From the NCBI GenBank assembly GCA_041392125.1, contig JAWKMR010000011.1:33875-97874 (forward strand): a stretch of 64,000 nt of DNA, read 5' to 3'. This document shows, one piece after another, positions 1 through 8,889 of this stretch. Positions within the stretch are counted from its first letter, which is position 1. Each line of letters starts with the position of its first letter. This DNA is from Halomarinibacterium sp041392125 (GTDB lineage: Bacteria > Bacteroidota > Bacteroidia > Flavobacteriales > Flavobacteriaceae). Below the pieces are notes generated by a model. It did not search any database, was not told the origin of the DNA, and saw only the letters and a list, made by a program, of their open reading frames with translations. Position numbers and translations under genes: made by a program.

Positions 1-924
1 AATGGCGTCTCCCACTTCCATATGTTCTCCTCTCCAAACGGGTCCACCGCTGATTATTTCAACAATTGTTATGTAGTCGTTTTTCTTTTGAAGTCTGGCC
101 CCTATACCTTCTAATTTTCCACTCATTCGCAAATCGAAACGATCTCTGTCCGGTGGTGCAAAATAATTTGTATGAGGGTCAAATTCTTCTACCACAGTGT
201 TTAAAAAAACGGCAAAATAATCTTTTCTTTCTAAGTCGTTGGTAAATTCATAGTAATCATCCAGTGCAGTCATGGAAGTCTTTCGGGCCTTGGCTTCCAT
301 TTCTTCCAAAGTTAGTTTTGCATTTTCAGATTCTATAAACTCTTCTCCTTTAGTGGCGGCTTCTTTCTTTTTTTCTTCGGAAGTGTTTTTCTCTTCCACC
401 AAATCGTAATAATTGGAAATGGTTGAAAATTTAAGTTGTTGTCTCCAACGTTCTTTCAACTCTTTTTTGGAAGCTGCATAAGGAAGTTGGTCATAATCTA
501 CCTTAATTTTTTCATTAACGGTATAATCAAATGGAGTATTTAAAACCTCTTTGTAATAGACTTTAGACTCTTCAGCACGTTGCAAAAATCTTTCATATAC
601 AGCATTGAAAAAAGTAAGATCTTTATTTCGAATCTGGTCATCAATTTCGGTTTCATAGATTTTAAATCCCTCCATATCTGACGCTAAGAAATAACGCTTC
701 AAGGGGTCTAAAGCTTCAATAAAATCGGTATACACAGCTTTAGAAAAAGCATCGTCCATATCTTTAGGGTCGTAATGCCCTTTTTCAAGTACGTAGGTAA
801 TTAAATCGACCAGTAATTTATCCTTTTCAGGATCGTTAAAATCTTTTGTAGTGAAACTACATGAGGCAAAAGCCACAAAAACGGAAAGCAATAAAACTTT
901 AAAATTCTTTCGCATAAAACTCAT
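1..924 (-). CDS. Carboxy-terminal processing (tail-specific) protease, 3' end cut off by the window
   Basis: The frame is open from the ATG at 924 to base 1 with no stop, so only about 308 N-terminal residues are visible. A second in-frame ATG at 915 gives MRKNFKVLLLS... and is equally plausible. The N-terminus has a lipoprotein signal ending in AFASC. The visible part is the long helical N-terminal region of Prc/Tsp-type proteases, with the phrase DPLKRYFLASD and, near the edge, PHTNYFAPPDRDRF leading into the start of a PDZ domain (GIGARLQ). In this family a PDZ domain and a Ser/Lys S41 protease domain follow, degrading misfolded or tagged periplasmic proteins. Those parts lie outside the window, so activity cannot be judged. 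It is divergent from surE, with 158 bp between the starts. Family call is firm; the choice between the two starts is not. Confidence 0.85.
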   Translation of the reverse strand, partial: MSFMRKNFKVLLLSVFVAFASCSFTTKDFNDPEKDKLLVDLITYVLEKGHYDPKDMDDAFSKAVYTDFIEALDPLKRYFLASDMEGFKIYETEIDDQIRNKDLTFFNAVYERFLQRAEESKVYYKEVLNTPFDYTVNEKIKVDYDQLPYAASKKELKERWRQQLKFSTISNYYDLVEEKNTSEEKKKEAATKGEEFIESENAKLTLEEMEAKARKTSMTALDDYYEFTNDLERKDYFAVFLNTVVEEFDPHTNYFAPPDRDRFDLRMSGKLEGIGARLQKKNDYITIVEIISGGPVWRGEHMEVGDAI

Positions 925-1082
925 ATCAACTTTTTTAAGACCTCTAAAATAGGTAAAAAACCGTGCCAAGAACGAATATTGGTACTAATTTTTTGTTAAA
1001 CCCAAAATGGTAAAAAAATAATAAAATTCAAAAGGTAGTATTCAAAATTAATAACTGTATTTTTATAATCTCTTTCAATTTT

Positions 1083-1859
1083 ATGGAAACACAAAAACCC
1101 CTTATCCTTGTTACTAATGACGATGGTATTACCGCTCCGGGTATTAGAGCCCTTATAGAAGTTATGAATACTATTGGGACCGTCTATGTTGTTGCCCCAG
1201 ATTCTCCACAAAGTGGGATGGGACACGCCATTACGGTAAATGATACTTTGTATTGCGATAAAGTAGTGGTTGATAAAGAGGCGCCGCAAACCGAATATAG
1301 TTGCAGTGGTACTCCGGCAGACTGTGTAAAATTGGCTACCAATGAAATTTTAAAACGAAAACCCGATCTTTGCGTTAGTGGCATTAACCACGGAAGCAAT
1401 TCTTCCATCAACGTTATCTATAGTGGCACTATGAGTGCGGCGGTGGAGGCGGGTACCACAGGAATTCCTGCTATTGGATTTTCTCTTTTGGATTATTCAT
1501 TAGACGCTAATTTTGAGCCGGTAAAGCCTTTTGTTAAAAAGATTGTGCTAGAATGTTTGGAAAACAAACTGCCAAAAGGGGTTGTTTTAAATGTCAATTT
1601 TCCGAAACTTTCTGAAAAAGAAATAAAGGGAATAAAGATCTGTAGGCAAGCAAATGCCCACTGGATTGAAAATTTTGACAAACGAAAAAGCCCTCTGGGA
1701 AGAGAATATTATTGGCTTACGGGTGAATTCATTAACGAAGACAAAGGCGAAGATACCGACGAATGGGCGTTGAAAAATGGGTATATTTCAGTGGTACCGG
1801 TGCAATTCGATTTAACAGCACATCACGCAATCAAGGATATTAATTCGTGGAATTTATAG
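1083..1859 (+). CDS. surE: 5'/3'-nucleotidase SurE
   Basis: A 258-residue cytoplasmic phosphatase that removes phosphate from nucleoside 5'- and 3'-monophosphates in a metal-dependent way. The N-terminal VTNDDG motif (residues 10-15) holds the two aspartates that bind the divalent metal. SGTPADCVKLA near residue 78, SGINHGSN near 100 and YSGTMSAAVEA near 112 are further family hallmarks, and the length is normal. The ATG at 1083 is the only start that keeps the opening beta strand. It leads a compact run with the small membrane protein (1 bp gap) and lpxB (1 bp overlap), so the three are probably cotranscribed. Confidence 0.96.
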   Translation: METQKPLILVTNDDGITAPGIRALIEVMNTIGTVYVVAPDSPQSGMGHAITVNDTLYCDKVVVDKEAPQTEYSCSGTPADCVKLATNEILKRKPDLCVSGINHGSNSSINVIYSGTMSAAVEAGTTGIPAIGFSLLDYSLDANFEPVKPFVKKIVLECLENKLPKGVVLNVNFPKLSEKEIKGIKICRQANAHWIENFDKRKSPLGREYYWLTGEFINEDKGEDTDEWALKNGYISVVPVQFDLTAHHAIKDINSWNL

Positions 1860-1860
1860 C

Positions 1861-2148
1861 ATGAAGAGAGAAATTTTTATTGGTTTTTTGGTGGGGATTA
1901 TTAGTAATACCCTTGGGGTTATAATTTGCACTTTCATTGTGGCAAAAATGAAAGGCGCGGGATTTTCAAATACTTTTAATCTCTATTTACATTCACAAAA
2001 CCTATGGATGTTATTGACCTTGGGCGCGTTACCTAATTTGGCAGCCTTTTTCGGATTTCTGAAAATAAACAGAGAATACAGAGCCCGTGGGGTGTTGCTG
2101 GCAACCTTTGTAACCGCCATCACGGCCTATTTAATCTATTTTTTATAG
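1861..2148 (+). CDS. Small conserved membrane protein, function unknown
   Basis: A 95-residue hydrophobic protein with three likely membrane segments at about residues 5-27, 48-65 and 75-95. The short basic stretch KINREYRARG between the second and third segments is probably cytoplasmic. No catalytic motif is visible. It is wedged between surE and lpxB: the ATG follows the surE stop by one base, and its TAG stop shares its G with the GTG start of lpxB. This tight packing is the main evidence that it is a real, translated gene. A role near the inner membrane linked to lipid A synthesis is possible from position alone and is not shown. Confidence 0.75.
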   Translation: MKREIFIGFLVGIISNTLGVIICTFIVAKMKGAGFSNTFNLYLHSQNLWMLLTLGALPNLAAFFGFLKINREYRARGVLLATFVTAITAYLIYFL

Positions 2149-3260
2149 TGAAGTATTATTTACTTGCCGGCGAAGCCTCGGGTGACCTGCACGGTTCTAA
2201 CCTAATGAAGGCTTTAAAAAAGGAAGATCCTAAAGCCCACTTTCGGTTTTGGGGAGGTGATCTTATGGCGTCTGAGGGAGGTACGTTAGTTGTTCACTAT
2301 AAGGATAGAGCCATCATGGGTTTTACCGAAGTACTCAAAAATCTTCCTAAGATTTCGAAACTTTTTAAGTTATGCAAAAAAGACATTCAACAATATAAAC
2401 CCGATGCATTAATTTTTATTGATAATTCTGGTTTTAACCTTCGTATCGCCAAGTGGGCAAAACCCCAAGGGTTTTCTACGCATTATTACATTAGCCCTCA
2501 AGTTTGGGCATCCCGTGCAGGACGGGTAAAAACTATCAAAAAAACGATTGACCACATGTATGTAGTCCTTCCATTTGTGAAGGATTTCTATAAAAAATAT
2601 GAATACCCTGTTCATTTTGTGGGCCATCCCTTACTGGATGCTATTTCCAATAGAGACCAAGTAGACCCAACTGTTTTCAGAAAAGAAAACAACCTTGATG
2701 AACGACCCATTATTGCTTTGCTTCCGGGGAGTAGAAAACAAGAAATTGTGAATATGCTACAAATCATGCTATCGGTCGTGGAGGATTTTAATGAATATCA
2801 ATTTGTAATTGCCGGGGCACCCAGCCAGGAAAAGGAATTTTACCTTCCATTTATTGAAAAAGAAAATGTGCATTTGTTGCTGAATAAAACCTACGATTTA
2901 CTCAGTATTTCTCATGCAGCATTGGTTACTTCGGGGACTGCCACTTTGGAAACTGCTTTGTACAAAGTACCCCAAGTAGTTTGTTATAAAGGAGGTAAAA
3001 TTTCTTATGAAATAGCCAAAAGAATCATTAAACTGGATTACATCTCTTTGGTCAATTTAATACTTAATAAGCCTGCCGTTACTGAGCTTATTCAAGATGA
3101 ATTCACCTCGGAAAACCTTAAAAAGGAACTCACCAAAATTTTGGACGATTACCAAAGAGCCGTATTATTTTTGGATTATTACGACTTGGAAGTGGCTCTA
3201 GGCGGAAAAGGCGCTAGTGAAAAAACGGCAAAATTGATTGTTTCAAACCTTTCTAATTAA
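2148..3260 (+). CDS. lpxB: Lipid-A-disaccharide synthase
   Basis: A 370-residue GT19-family glycosyltransferase. It condenses UDP-2,3-diacylglucosamine with lipid X to give the lipid A disaccharide at the inner face of the inner membrane. Visible hallmarks are AGEASGDLHG at residues 7-16, the YYISPQVWASR region near 116, LLPGSRKQEI near 190 and the TSGTATLETAL stretch near 262 that contributes to the UDP-sugar site. The start is GTG at 2148, overlapping the upstream stop by one base (TAGTG), which implies translational coupling. Length and motif order are normal. Its presence fits a Gram-negative envelope and the LptC gene elsewhere in the window. Confidence 0.96.
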   Translation: MKYYLLAGEASGDLHGSNLMKALKKEDPKAHFRFWGGDLMASEGGTLVVHYKDRAIMGFTEVLKNLPKISKLFKLCKKDIQQYKPDALIFIDNSGFNLRIAKWAKPQGFSTHYYISPQVWASRAGRVKTIKKTIDHMYVVLPFVKDFYKKYEYPVHFVGHPLLDAISNRDQVDPTVFRKENNLDERPIIALLPGSRKQEIVNMLQIMLSVVEDFNEYQFVIAGAPSQEKEFYLPFIEKENVHLLLNKTYDLLSISHAALVTSGTATLETALYKVPQVVCYKGGKISYEIAKRIIKLDYISLVNLILNKPAVTELIQDEFTSENLKKELTKILDDYQRAVLFLDYYDLEVALGGKGASEKTAKLIVSNLSN

Positions 3261-3301
3261 TTTTTTTTATAATTTTAGCAGAACCAAATCTGCTTTCATT
3301 A

Positions 3302-3889
3302 ATGAAAAAACTTTTCCTATTGTTTTCTATTACCCTGTTTTTTGCCTCTTGTGGCACATCCAAAAAAACTTCAGAAAGGGTTATTATTGGAGAAGGTTCA
3401 GAGGGTATTATTGCTAAAAAAAATACTCATAACGACAAAAAGAATACGAAAAAGAACGCAGCAGAAAAAACGGCAGATGAAACCGTCTTGTATTCGGAAG
3501 CCGAATTAAAAACCTCCCGAATTATTGAATATGCCAAAACCTTTGAAGGTACTCGATACAAGTTTGGCGGCACCGACAATAAGGGGATGGACTGCTCTGG
3601 TTTGGTTTGTACTTCCTTTAAAAATGAAGATATTGCCCTCCCTAGAATTTCAAGAGACATGGCCACCCAAGGAATTGCTATTAACCTTGAGGATAGCAAA
3701 GAAGGTGATTTACTATTTTTTCAAACCAATTCTAAGAAAAAAGTCATCAACCATGTTGGGCTAGTCGTTGAAACCAAGGACGGGGAAATCTTTTTTATCC
3801 ATTCTACCGTAAAAAAAGGGGTTATCATTTCTTCTATGGAAGAACCCTATTGGAAAAATACATTTGTAAAAGTGCGTCGCATTATTTAA
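3302..3889 (+). CDS. NlpC/P60-family cell-wall hydrolase lipoprotein
   Basis: A 195-residue lipoprotein whose signal ends in FFASC (Cys17). A Lys/Asn-rich linker (about residues 22-60) precedes an NlpC/P60 cysteine peptidase domain from about residue 75. The catalytic cysteine is in MDCSGLV near residue 97 and the histidine in NHVGLVV near 149. A further polar residue, in the HSTVKKG segment, would complete the site. Such enzymes cleave peptide bonds in peptidoglycan stems, often gamma-D-Glu to diamino acid. The linker would let the domain reach the wall from its lipid anchor. It starts 41 bp after lpxB and is followed by comEC in the same direction. Confidence 0.9.
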   Translation: MKKLFLLFSITLFFASCGTSKKTSERVIIGEGSEGIIAKKNTHNDKKNTKKNAAEKTADETVLYSEAELKTSRIIEYAKTFEGTRYKFGGTDNKGMDCSGLVCTSFKNEDIALPRISRDMATQGIAINLEDSKEGDLLFFQTNSKKKVINHVGLVVETKDGEIFFIHSTVKKGVIISSMEEPYWKNTFVKVRRII

Positions 3890-3944
3890 TTTTTTAATTT
3901 TAGTACCTTCCCAGGTATTCACTTAGACACAAAAGACGTCTATA

Positions 3945-5960
3945 GTGAAATTTTTACACCTTACTATCCTACAATTGGCCATAGCCATGGTCTTAGGAAT
4001 TCTAATTGCCGCGAAGCTTTCAATATCAATTTTTGTATTGCACTACATCCCCTTGGTTATGGGTGTTTTAATGAGTATTTGGTTATTGTCTCGTAAAAAA
4101 CTAAACACATTACCCTTTTTTGAAATTATTACAATTGCATTATTTATTTGTATAGGCTTTGTTAATTTTCAACTACAACAACCCCAATTCCAGCGACATC
4201 ATTATTTAAAACATGCCGTTGAAAAACCAAATGTGCTAATTCAACTAAAAATTAAAGAACTACTAAAACCTTCTTCCTTTCAGGAAAAATACATTGCTGA
4301 AATTTTTCAAATAGACACACTAAAAACTAAAGGAAAAGTGTTGCTTAATCTTCAAAAGGACACCTTAAAAAAGCCCTATGAAGTAGATGATATTATTCTA
4401 CTTAACTCAAAAATTATAGCAATTCCAAAGGCTAAAAATCCGCATCAATTCGATTATAAAAAATACCTTCAGCAATTGGGAGTATATTACCAAATAGAAG
4501 CTACAAGTGGTAATGTCATAATTTCTTCAACAGGAAAAACTACCATAAAAGGACTGGCTGAAAAAACCAGAAATTATCTTATAACAAAGCTCTCGTTAAC
4601 ACCTATTCAAAAAGAGGAAAGAAGCATTATTGAAGCACTGGTTTTAGGGCAAAGACAGCATGTTGACCCCGAACTTTACAAGGCGTATGCCGCAGCTGGT
4701 GCAATGCATATTTTAGCTGTCTCGGGGCTCCATGTGGGAGTTATTTTTTATTTCCTTTCAGGTTTGTTTTCGCCTTTACTAAATATAAAATTTGGAAGAC
4801 AAATAAGGGCAATTTTGATAGTCTTGTTACTTTGGGGATTTGCTTTTCTTGCAGGCTTGTCTCCATCGGTAGTTAGAGCTGTGACCATGTTTTCCTTCTT
4901 TGCATGGGCGACCATGCTAAACCGGCCCACAAATTCATTTACTATTTTATTTCTTTCTTTTTTTGCGCTCCTAATTTATAATCCAAATTGGATATTTCAC
5001 GTAGGATTTCAGCTTAGTTATCTCGCTGTTTTTTTTATTCTGTGGATACAGCCTAAGCTTTATAAGCTTTATCGGCCTAGATGGAAAATAGATAAGCTGT
5101 TTTGGGATATTTCAACGGTTACCATAGCAGCACAACTGGGAGTAGCACCTTTAAGTGTGTATTATTTTCATCAATTTCCCGGCTTATTTTTTATTACCAA
5201 TCTTGTTATTTTACCCTTTTTAGCACTACTCCTTGGGTATGGAATTGTAGTAGTGCTGCTCGCTGCTTTTTCTTGGCTACCGGAAACGTTGGCACTAGGA
5301 TACCATTTTTTAGTAAAAGCACTCAACCAATTTGTACAATGGATTGCTGAAAAAGACCAATTTTTATTTCAGGATATTTCGATTTCTTTTTCTGAAATGA
5401 TGGCGCTCTATTTTTTAATTATCACAGTGGTTACCTGGTGGAAAGTAAGGAATAGAAAATGGGTTTTTGCCTTTTTAGGGAGTGTTGTTTTCCTTTTAGC
5501 AACATCGTTTTATGAAAAAAAACAGATAAAAGAAGAATTGGTTATTTTCCATAAAGCGGGAAAAACTTGGATGGCCCTTACTTCAAACGATTCGTTACAA
5601 CTTTTTCAGAAGAATTCATTTTCTATTGAAAATGAATATCCTATTAAAAGTTATGCGGTTGCTAAAAATTCAAAACACAAGCTTATAAAAAAAGCCCCTA
5701 ATCTATTCATTTTTAAAGGAGAAACCTATGTAGTTTTGGATAGTTTGGGAATTTATCCTTCAGAAAAAGGAATGATTGTTTTACTTTCTGAAAGTCCTAA
5801 AATACATCTAGAACGATTGATTGACAGTCTTCAGCCCAAACTCATTATTGCTAACGGAAACAACTATACTTCATACATCAAGCGCTGGAAAAAAACGTGC
5901 CAAAAAAGACAAATTCCTTTTTATGCTACCCTCGAGAGGGGGGCTTATGTAGTTAATTAA
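3945..5960 (+). CDS. comEC: ComEC/Rec2-family competence membrane protein
   Basis: A 671-residue polytopic inner-membrane protein of the DNA-uptake channel family. The first 60 residues contain hydrophobic helices, followed by a soluble DUF4131-like OB-type region (about 95-190). The Competence domain starts near residue 210 and carries the hallmark HILAVSGLHVGV near 256. The C-terminal part after about residue 530 is soluble but shows no HxHxDH metallo-beta-lactamase motif, so the nuclease-like module of longer ComEC proteins is absent or degenerate. The start is GTG at 3945, and no better upstream ATG exists in frame. The last 8 bp overlap the end of the convergent thioredoxin gene. Confidence 0.9.
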   Translation: MKFLHLTILQLAIAMVLGILIAAKLSISIFVLHYIPLVMGVLMSIWLLSRKKLNTLPFFEIITIALFICIGFVNFQLQQPQFQRHHYLKHAVEKPNVLIQLKIKELLKPSSFQEKYIAEIFQIDTLKTKGKVLLNLQKDTLKKPYEVDDIILLNSKIIAIPKAKNPHQFDYKKYLQQLGVYYQIEATSGNVIISSTGKTTIKGLAEKTRNYLITKLSLTPIQKEERSIIEALVLGQRQHVDPELYKAYAAAGAMHILAVSGLHVGVIFYFLSGLFSPLLNIKFGRQIRAILIVLLLWGFAFLAGLSPSVVRAVTMFSFFAWATMLNRPTNSFTILFLSFFALLIYNPNWIFHVGFQLSYLAVFFILWIQPKLYKLYRPRWKIDKLFWDISTVTIAAQLGVAPLSVYYFHQFPGLFFITNLVILPFLALLLGYGIVVVLLAAFSWLPETLALGYHFLVKALNQFVQWIAEKDQFLFQDISISFSEMMALYFLIITVVTWWKVRNRKWVFAFLGSVVFLLATSFYEKKQIKEELVIFHKAGKTWMALTSNDSLQLFQKNSFSIENEYPIKSYAVAKNSKHKLIKKAPNLFIFKGETYVVLDSLGIYPSEKGMIVLLSESPKIHLERLIDSLQPKLIIANGNNYTSYIKRWKKTCQKRQIPFYATLERGAYVVN

Positions 5961-6492
5961 ATTTTCCTTTAAAATTTTTTTGATAGGCTTCCCAAGCCTC
6001 TGCTGTAGTTAATTCCTTGTAGTCATCATTGGCAATCATCTTTAAATAGATTTCCAATTCTTGGGGTGTTTTATACCCAGAAACTGCTTGTATGAGCTTT
6101 CCGTCTTCTTCAAAAAAGACAAGGCTCGGATATCCTGGAATACGCAATGCATCTGCAAAAAAATGAACCGCGTTCCTGCCTTTTCGCTCAGGTTGATAAT
6201 TGGGATTGGTATACGTAAAATCTTGATAGGTAATTTCTTCAGGACCTTCAGCATTAAACTTTACGGGATAATAATTCTCATTTATAAATTGAATAACATC
6301 TTTATGGCTAAAAGTGTTTTTATCTAGCAATTTACAAGGGCCACACCAAGTGGTAAAAACATCCATAATAATTTTTTTAGGATGTTCTTTTTGGGCAGCA
6401 AGGGCTTCATTCATGGTCATCCATTCTACCTTTTCTTGCGAAAAAATAAAAGATGTTGTCGTTAATACACAAACTATAAGTAGGTTTTTCAT
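5953..6492 (-). CDS. Periplasmic thioredoxin-fold protein (copy 1)
   Basis: A 179-residue protein with a cleavable signal peptide (about residues 1-19, ending FIFSQ). Its thioredoxin fold has the active site WCGPC at Cys50/Cys53, preceded by a conserved lead-in segment KVEWMTMNEALAAQ. The cis-proline loop is probably IPGYPSLVFF near residue 118. It probably reduces or isomerises disulfides of exported proteins; its substrate is unknown. The next gene upstream (6507-7049) is a close paralogue with the same domain layout, so this is a tandem duplication. The gap between them is only 14 bp, which suggests cotranscription. Confidence 0.88.
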   Translation of the reverse strand: MKNLLIVCVLTTTSFIFSQEKVEWMTMNEALAAQKEHPKKIIMDVFTTWCGPCKLLDKNTFSHKDVIQFINENYYPVKFNAEGPEEITYQDFTYTNPNYQPERKGRNAVHFFADALRIPGYPSLVFFEEDGKLIQAVSGYKTPQELEIYLKMIANDDYKELTTAEAWEAYQKNFKGKFN

Positions 6493-6506
6493 AGTTGGAG
6501 GTTAGA

Positions 6507-7049
6507 TTACCCTTTAAATTGTGGGGTAAAATTATCTACATATTCCTGATACGCTTCTTGTGTGGTAATATTTTTCCAAAGATCGGTACCAAAGAGTTTT
6601 AAAAACACTTCTAATTGTTGCGGAGTGCGATATCCTTTTACGCGGTTAATCAAATTTCCGCTTTCGTCTATAAAAATAACTGTGGGATAGGCATTAATTC
6701 CCATATATCTTGAAAACTGGTGGGCACTGTTTCTTTTGGTGGCTTTTGCAGGATCATAACTAGGGTTTCCGTACAATTTACCTTTATAATTTACTGCCTC
6801 GTTTCCTTCAGCATTAAATTTAACCGGATAAAAGTTTTTATTGATAAAAGCTGCTACATCAGGATTACTAAAAGTATTTTTATCTAACATTTTACATGGA
6901 CCGCACCATACCGTGTACATATCCACAAATATTTTTTTAGGAGTTTTGGATTGAGCTGTAAGTGCTTCGTCCATAGTCATCCATTTAATTTCTTGTGCTG
7001 AAAGAATTCCTGTACTAACTAACAGAAATAAAAATATAATTTTTTTCAT
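6507..7049 (-). CDS. Periplasmic thioredoxin-fold protein (copy 2)
   Basis: With the ATG at 7049 the protein has 180 residues and begins with a clean signal peptide (MKKIIFLFLL..., cut near Gln19). A longer version starting at 7076 would put an unlikely polar stretch ahead of the signal, so the shorter start is preferred. The active site is WCGPC with Cys49/Cys52, and NAYPTVIFID near residue 118 supplies the cis-proline. The lead-in IKWMTMDEALTAQ and the run LDKNTF after the active site match its neighbour almost word for word. It lies downstream of the POT-transporter terminator at 7083-7112, so it probably has its own promoter in the intervening few dozen bases or depends on readthrough. 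Confidence 0.88.
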   Translation of the reverse strand: MKKIIFLFLLVSTGILSAQEIKWMTMDEALTAQSKTPKKIFVDMYTVWCGPCKMLDKNTFSNPDVAAFINKNFYPVKFNAEGNEAVNYKGKLYGNPSYDPAKATKRNSAHQFSRYMGINAYPTVIFIDESGNLINRVKGYRTPQQLEVFLKLFGTDLWKNITTQEAYQEYVDNFTPQFKG

Positions 7050-7082
7050 TGATAAAATTTTTGAAACAGTTTTCAAGATAAC

Positions 7083-7112
7083 AAAAAACGTTCCACAATG
7101 GGAACGTTTTTT
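7083..7112 (-). terminator. Rho-independent terminator after the POT/DPP-IV operon
   Basis: A perfect 12-bp inverted repeat, AAAAAACGTTCC and GGAACGTTTTTT, encloses a 6-base loop. Read on the minus strand it ends in six T residues and lies 18 bases past the stop of the peptide transporter at 7131. The A/T-rich ends make it symmetrical, so it could also work on the plus strand, but no plus-strand gene ends here. Confidence 0.85.
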
Positions 7113-7130
7113 AGTTAAAAGTATTGTTAG

Positions 7131-8873
7131 TTAACGTACGCCGTGCATTAATTTCTTTATGACCGGTTGGAAGACAATAGCAATGACACCTACCACTACC
7201 GATACAATTGTAAGCATCCAAAAGAAGTAGCTAATTCCATTTTCATTGGCAATCTTATCGATATTTTCTCCAAATTTTCCGGCGCCTTTCATTCCTATTG
7301 CTACTGCTAAGTACCAGACACCAAACATAAAGGCAATCATTCTTGCCGGAACTAATTTACTTACATATGAAAGTCCTACCGGAGAGATACATAATTCTCC
7401 CATCGTATGAAAAAGGAACACTAAAACCAGCCAAATCATACTCACTGAAGCCGTTTGAGCTCCGGGTTCAATTCCTCCGGCACCAAAAGCTACACAAGCC
7501 ATTCCCAGTGCCAACAAGAACATCCCAATTCCATATTTTACATTAGCGGAAGGATTGTATTTACTTTCCCACCATTTTGAAAACAAAGGGGCCAAAGTAA
7601 TTATAAATAAGGAGTTTAAAGTTGAAAACCAAGAAGCAGGAACCTCGGGGCTTTCTTCAGAAAACTGGTTGTTTAACATCCAGATAGCTACTCCCCAAAC
7701 AATCACAAAACTTAAACTTAAAACAATGTTTGCAATCGCATATTTCTTAAAGGTTTGTTTAAAAAGAAGATATAAAACCCAGGTGATAATTCCCAATGGA
7801 ATTAAAGTCATACTAGCATTTACAATCTTAAAAATTGTAGCGGAACTACCGTCTAAAACTCTATCGGTATAATCTCTTGCAAAAATGGTTAGTGTGCCCG
7901 GTGATTGTTCAAAAATTGCCCAAAAGAAAATGGTTAAAAAGGCAAAAAAGGATACTGCAATCAATTTTTGCATCGTAATTTTTGAATACTGAGTGAGGCG
8001 ATAAATCAATAAGACTAAGAACAAGCCAAGTGCCGTTAGAATGGCAATGTTATTACCATTCTCACCTAAAAAAGAAAAGACATTAATGCTACCTTCGGTA
8101 ACCAAGGATGCGGGTTCGTTTAAAATCCACATAACCCCTAAAATAATACACACTGCTATAAGACCCAATTGCCAAGTTGTAAATGGGTTTCTTTTGTCCT
8201 TATCTAATGCTTCAATAGAGTTTTCATCATTTTTATTGGGTTTAAGTCCAATATTTCCGAAAATATTTTGAGAAAGCCAAAATTGAATCAATCCAAAGAA
8301 CATAAAAATACCGGCCAATCCAAAGCCAAGACTCCATCCTACTTTTTCTCCCAAATACCCACATAAAAGAATTCCAAAAAATGCGCCCGAATTTACACCC
8401 ATATAGAAAATGGTATAGGCACCATCCTTTTTCTCCGGTCTGTCTTTGTACATTTCAGAAACAATAGAGGTCATATTGGGTTTAAAAAAGCCATTACCGA
8501 AAACCAATAAAGCTAGCCCTAAATAGATGGACCACGAAGTTTCTAGTGCCATAGACCCATGACCTAAAGTCATTAAAAATGCCCCTACAACTACTGCCCA
8601 ACGATAGCCAATTACTTTATCGGCAAAGTAGCCTCCAAGCATTGTAGATAAATATACTAGCCCAGTATAGGAGCCAAACAATGCCATGGCATGTTCACGG
8701 GGCCACCCCCAACCTTCATCCATTAATGATGCTGTTAAAAACAATACCAAAAGGGCACGCATTCCATAAAAGGAAAAACGTTCCCACATTTCAGTAAAAA
8801 ATAATACAAACAATCCTGACGGATGCCCTAAAACTTTCGATTTAAAAAATTGGTCGGTTGAATTTTCGGTCAT
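7131..8873 (-). CDS. POT-family proton-dependent peptide transporter (copy 1)
   Basis: A 580-residue inner-membrane transporter of the PTR2/POT family, which imports di- and tripeptides with protons. The N-terminal TEMWERFSFYGMRALL (from about residue 27) carries the ExxERFxxYG motif that binds the proton. FYMGVNSGAFFG and the late GELCISPVGLSYV signature are also diagnostic. Some 14 membrane helices are expected, with two extra helices in the centre as in most bacterial members. It is 16 bp downstream of a second POT gene and in the same direction as a DPP-IV peptidase, so the three make a peptide digestion and uptake unit. Substrate range cannot be read from sequence. Confidence 0.93.
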   Translation of the reverse strand: MTENSTDQFFKSKVLGHPSGLFVLFFTEMWERFSFYGMRALLVLFLTASLMDEGWGWPREHAMALFGSYTGLVYLSTMLGGYFADKVIGYRWAVVVGAFLMTLGHGSMALETSWSIYLGLALLVFGNGFFKPNMTSIVSEMYKDRPEKKDGAYTIFYMGVNSGAFFGILLCGYLGEKVGWSLGFGLAGIFMFFGLIQFWLSQNIFGNIGLKPNKNDENSIEALDKDKRNPFTTWQLGLIAVCIILGVMWILNEPASLVTEGSINVFSFLGENGNNIAILTALGLFLVLLIYRLTQYSKITMQKLIAVSFFAFLTIFFWAIFEQSPGTLTIFARDYTDRVLDGSSATIFKIVNASMTLIPLGIITWVLYLLFKQTFKKYAIANIVLSLSFVIVWGVAIWMLNNQFSEESPEVPASWFSTLNSLFIITLAPLFSKWWESKYNPSANVKYGIGMFLLALGMACVAFGAGGIEPGAQTASVSMIWLVLVFLFHTMGELCISPVGLSYVSKLVPARMIAFMFGVWYLAVAIGMKGAGKFGENIDKIANENGISYFFWMLTIVSVVVGVIAIVFQPVIKKLMHGVR

Positions 8874-8889
8874 AGTGATCTATTTTTAA

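Noticed and set aside
996..1289. Minus-strand open frame of about 97 codons over the start of surE
   Set aside because: It overlaps a clear enzyme gene and has no family-like features or signal.
7083..7112. AACGTT-centred dyad as a third LacI operator
   Set aside because: The long arms, the loop and the terminal T run past a stop codon make it a terminator; it is not a CGxxAACGTTxxCG-type site.
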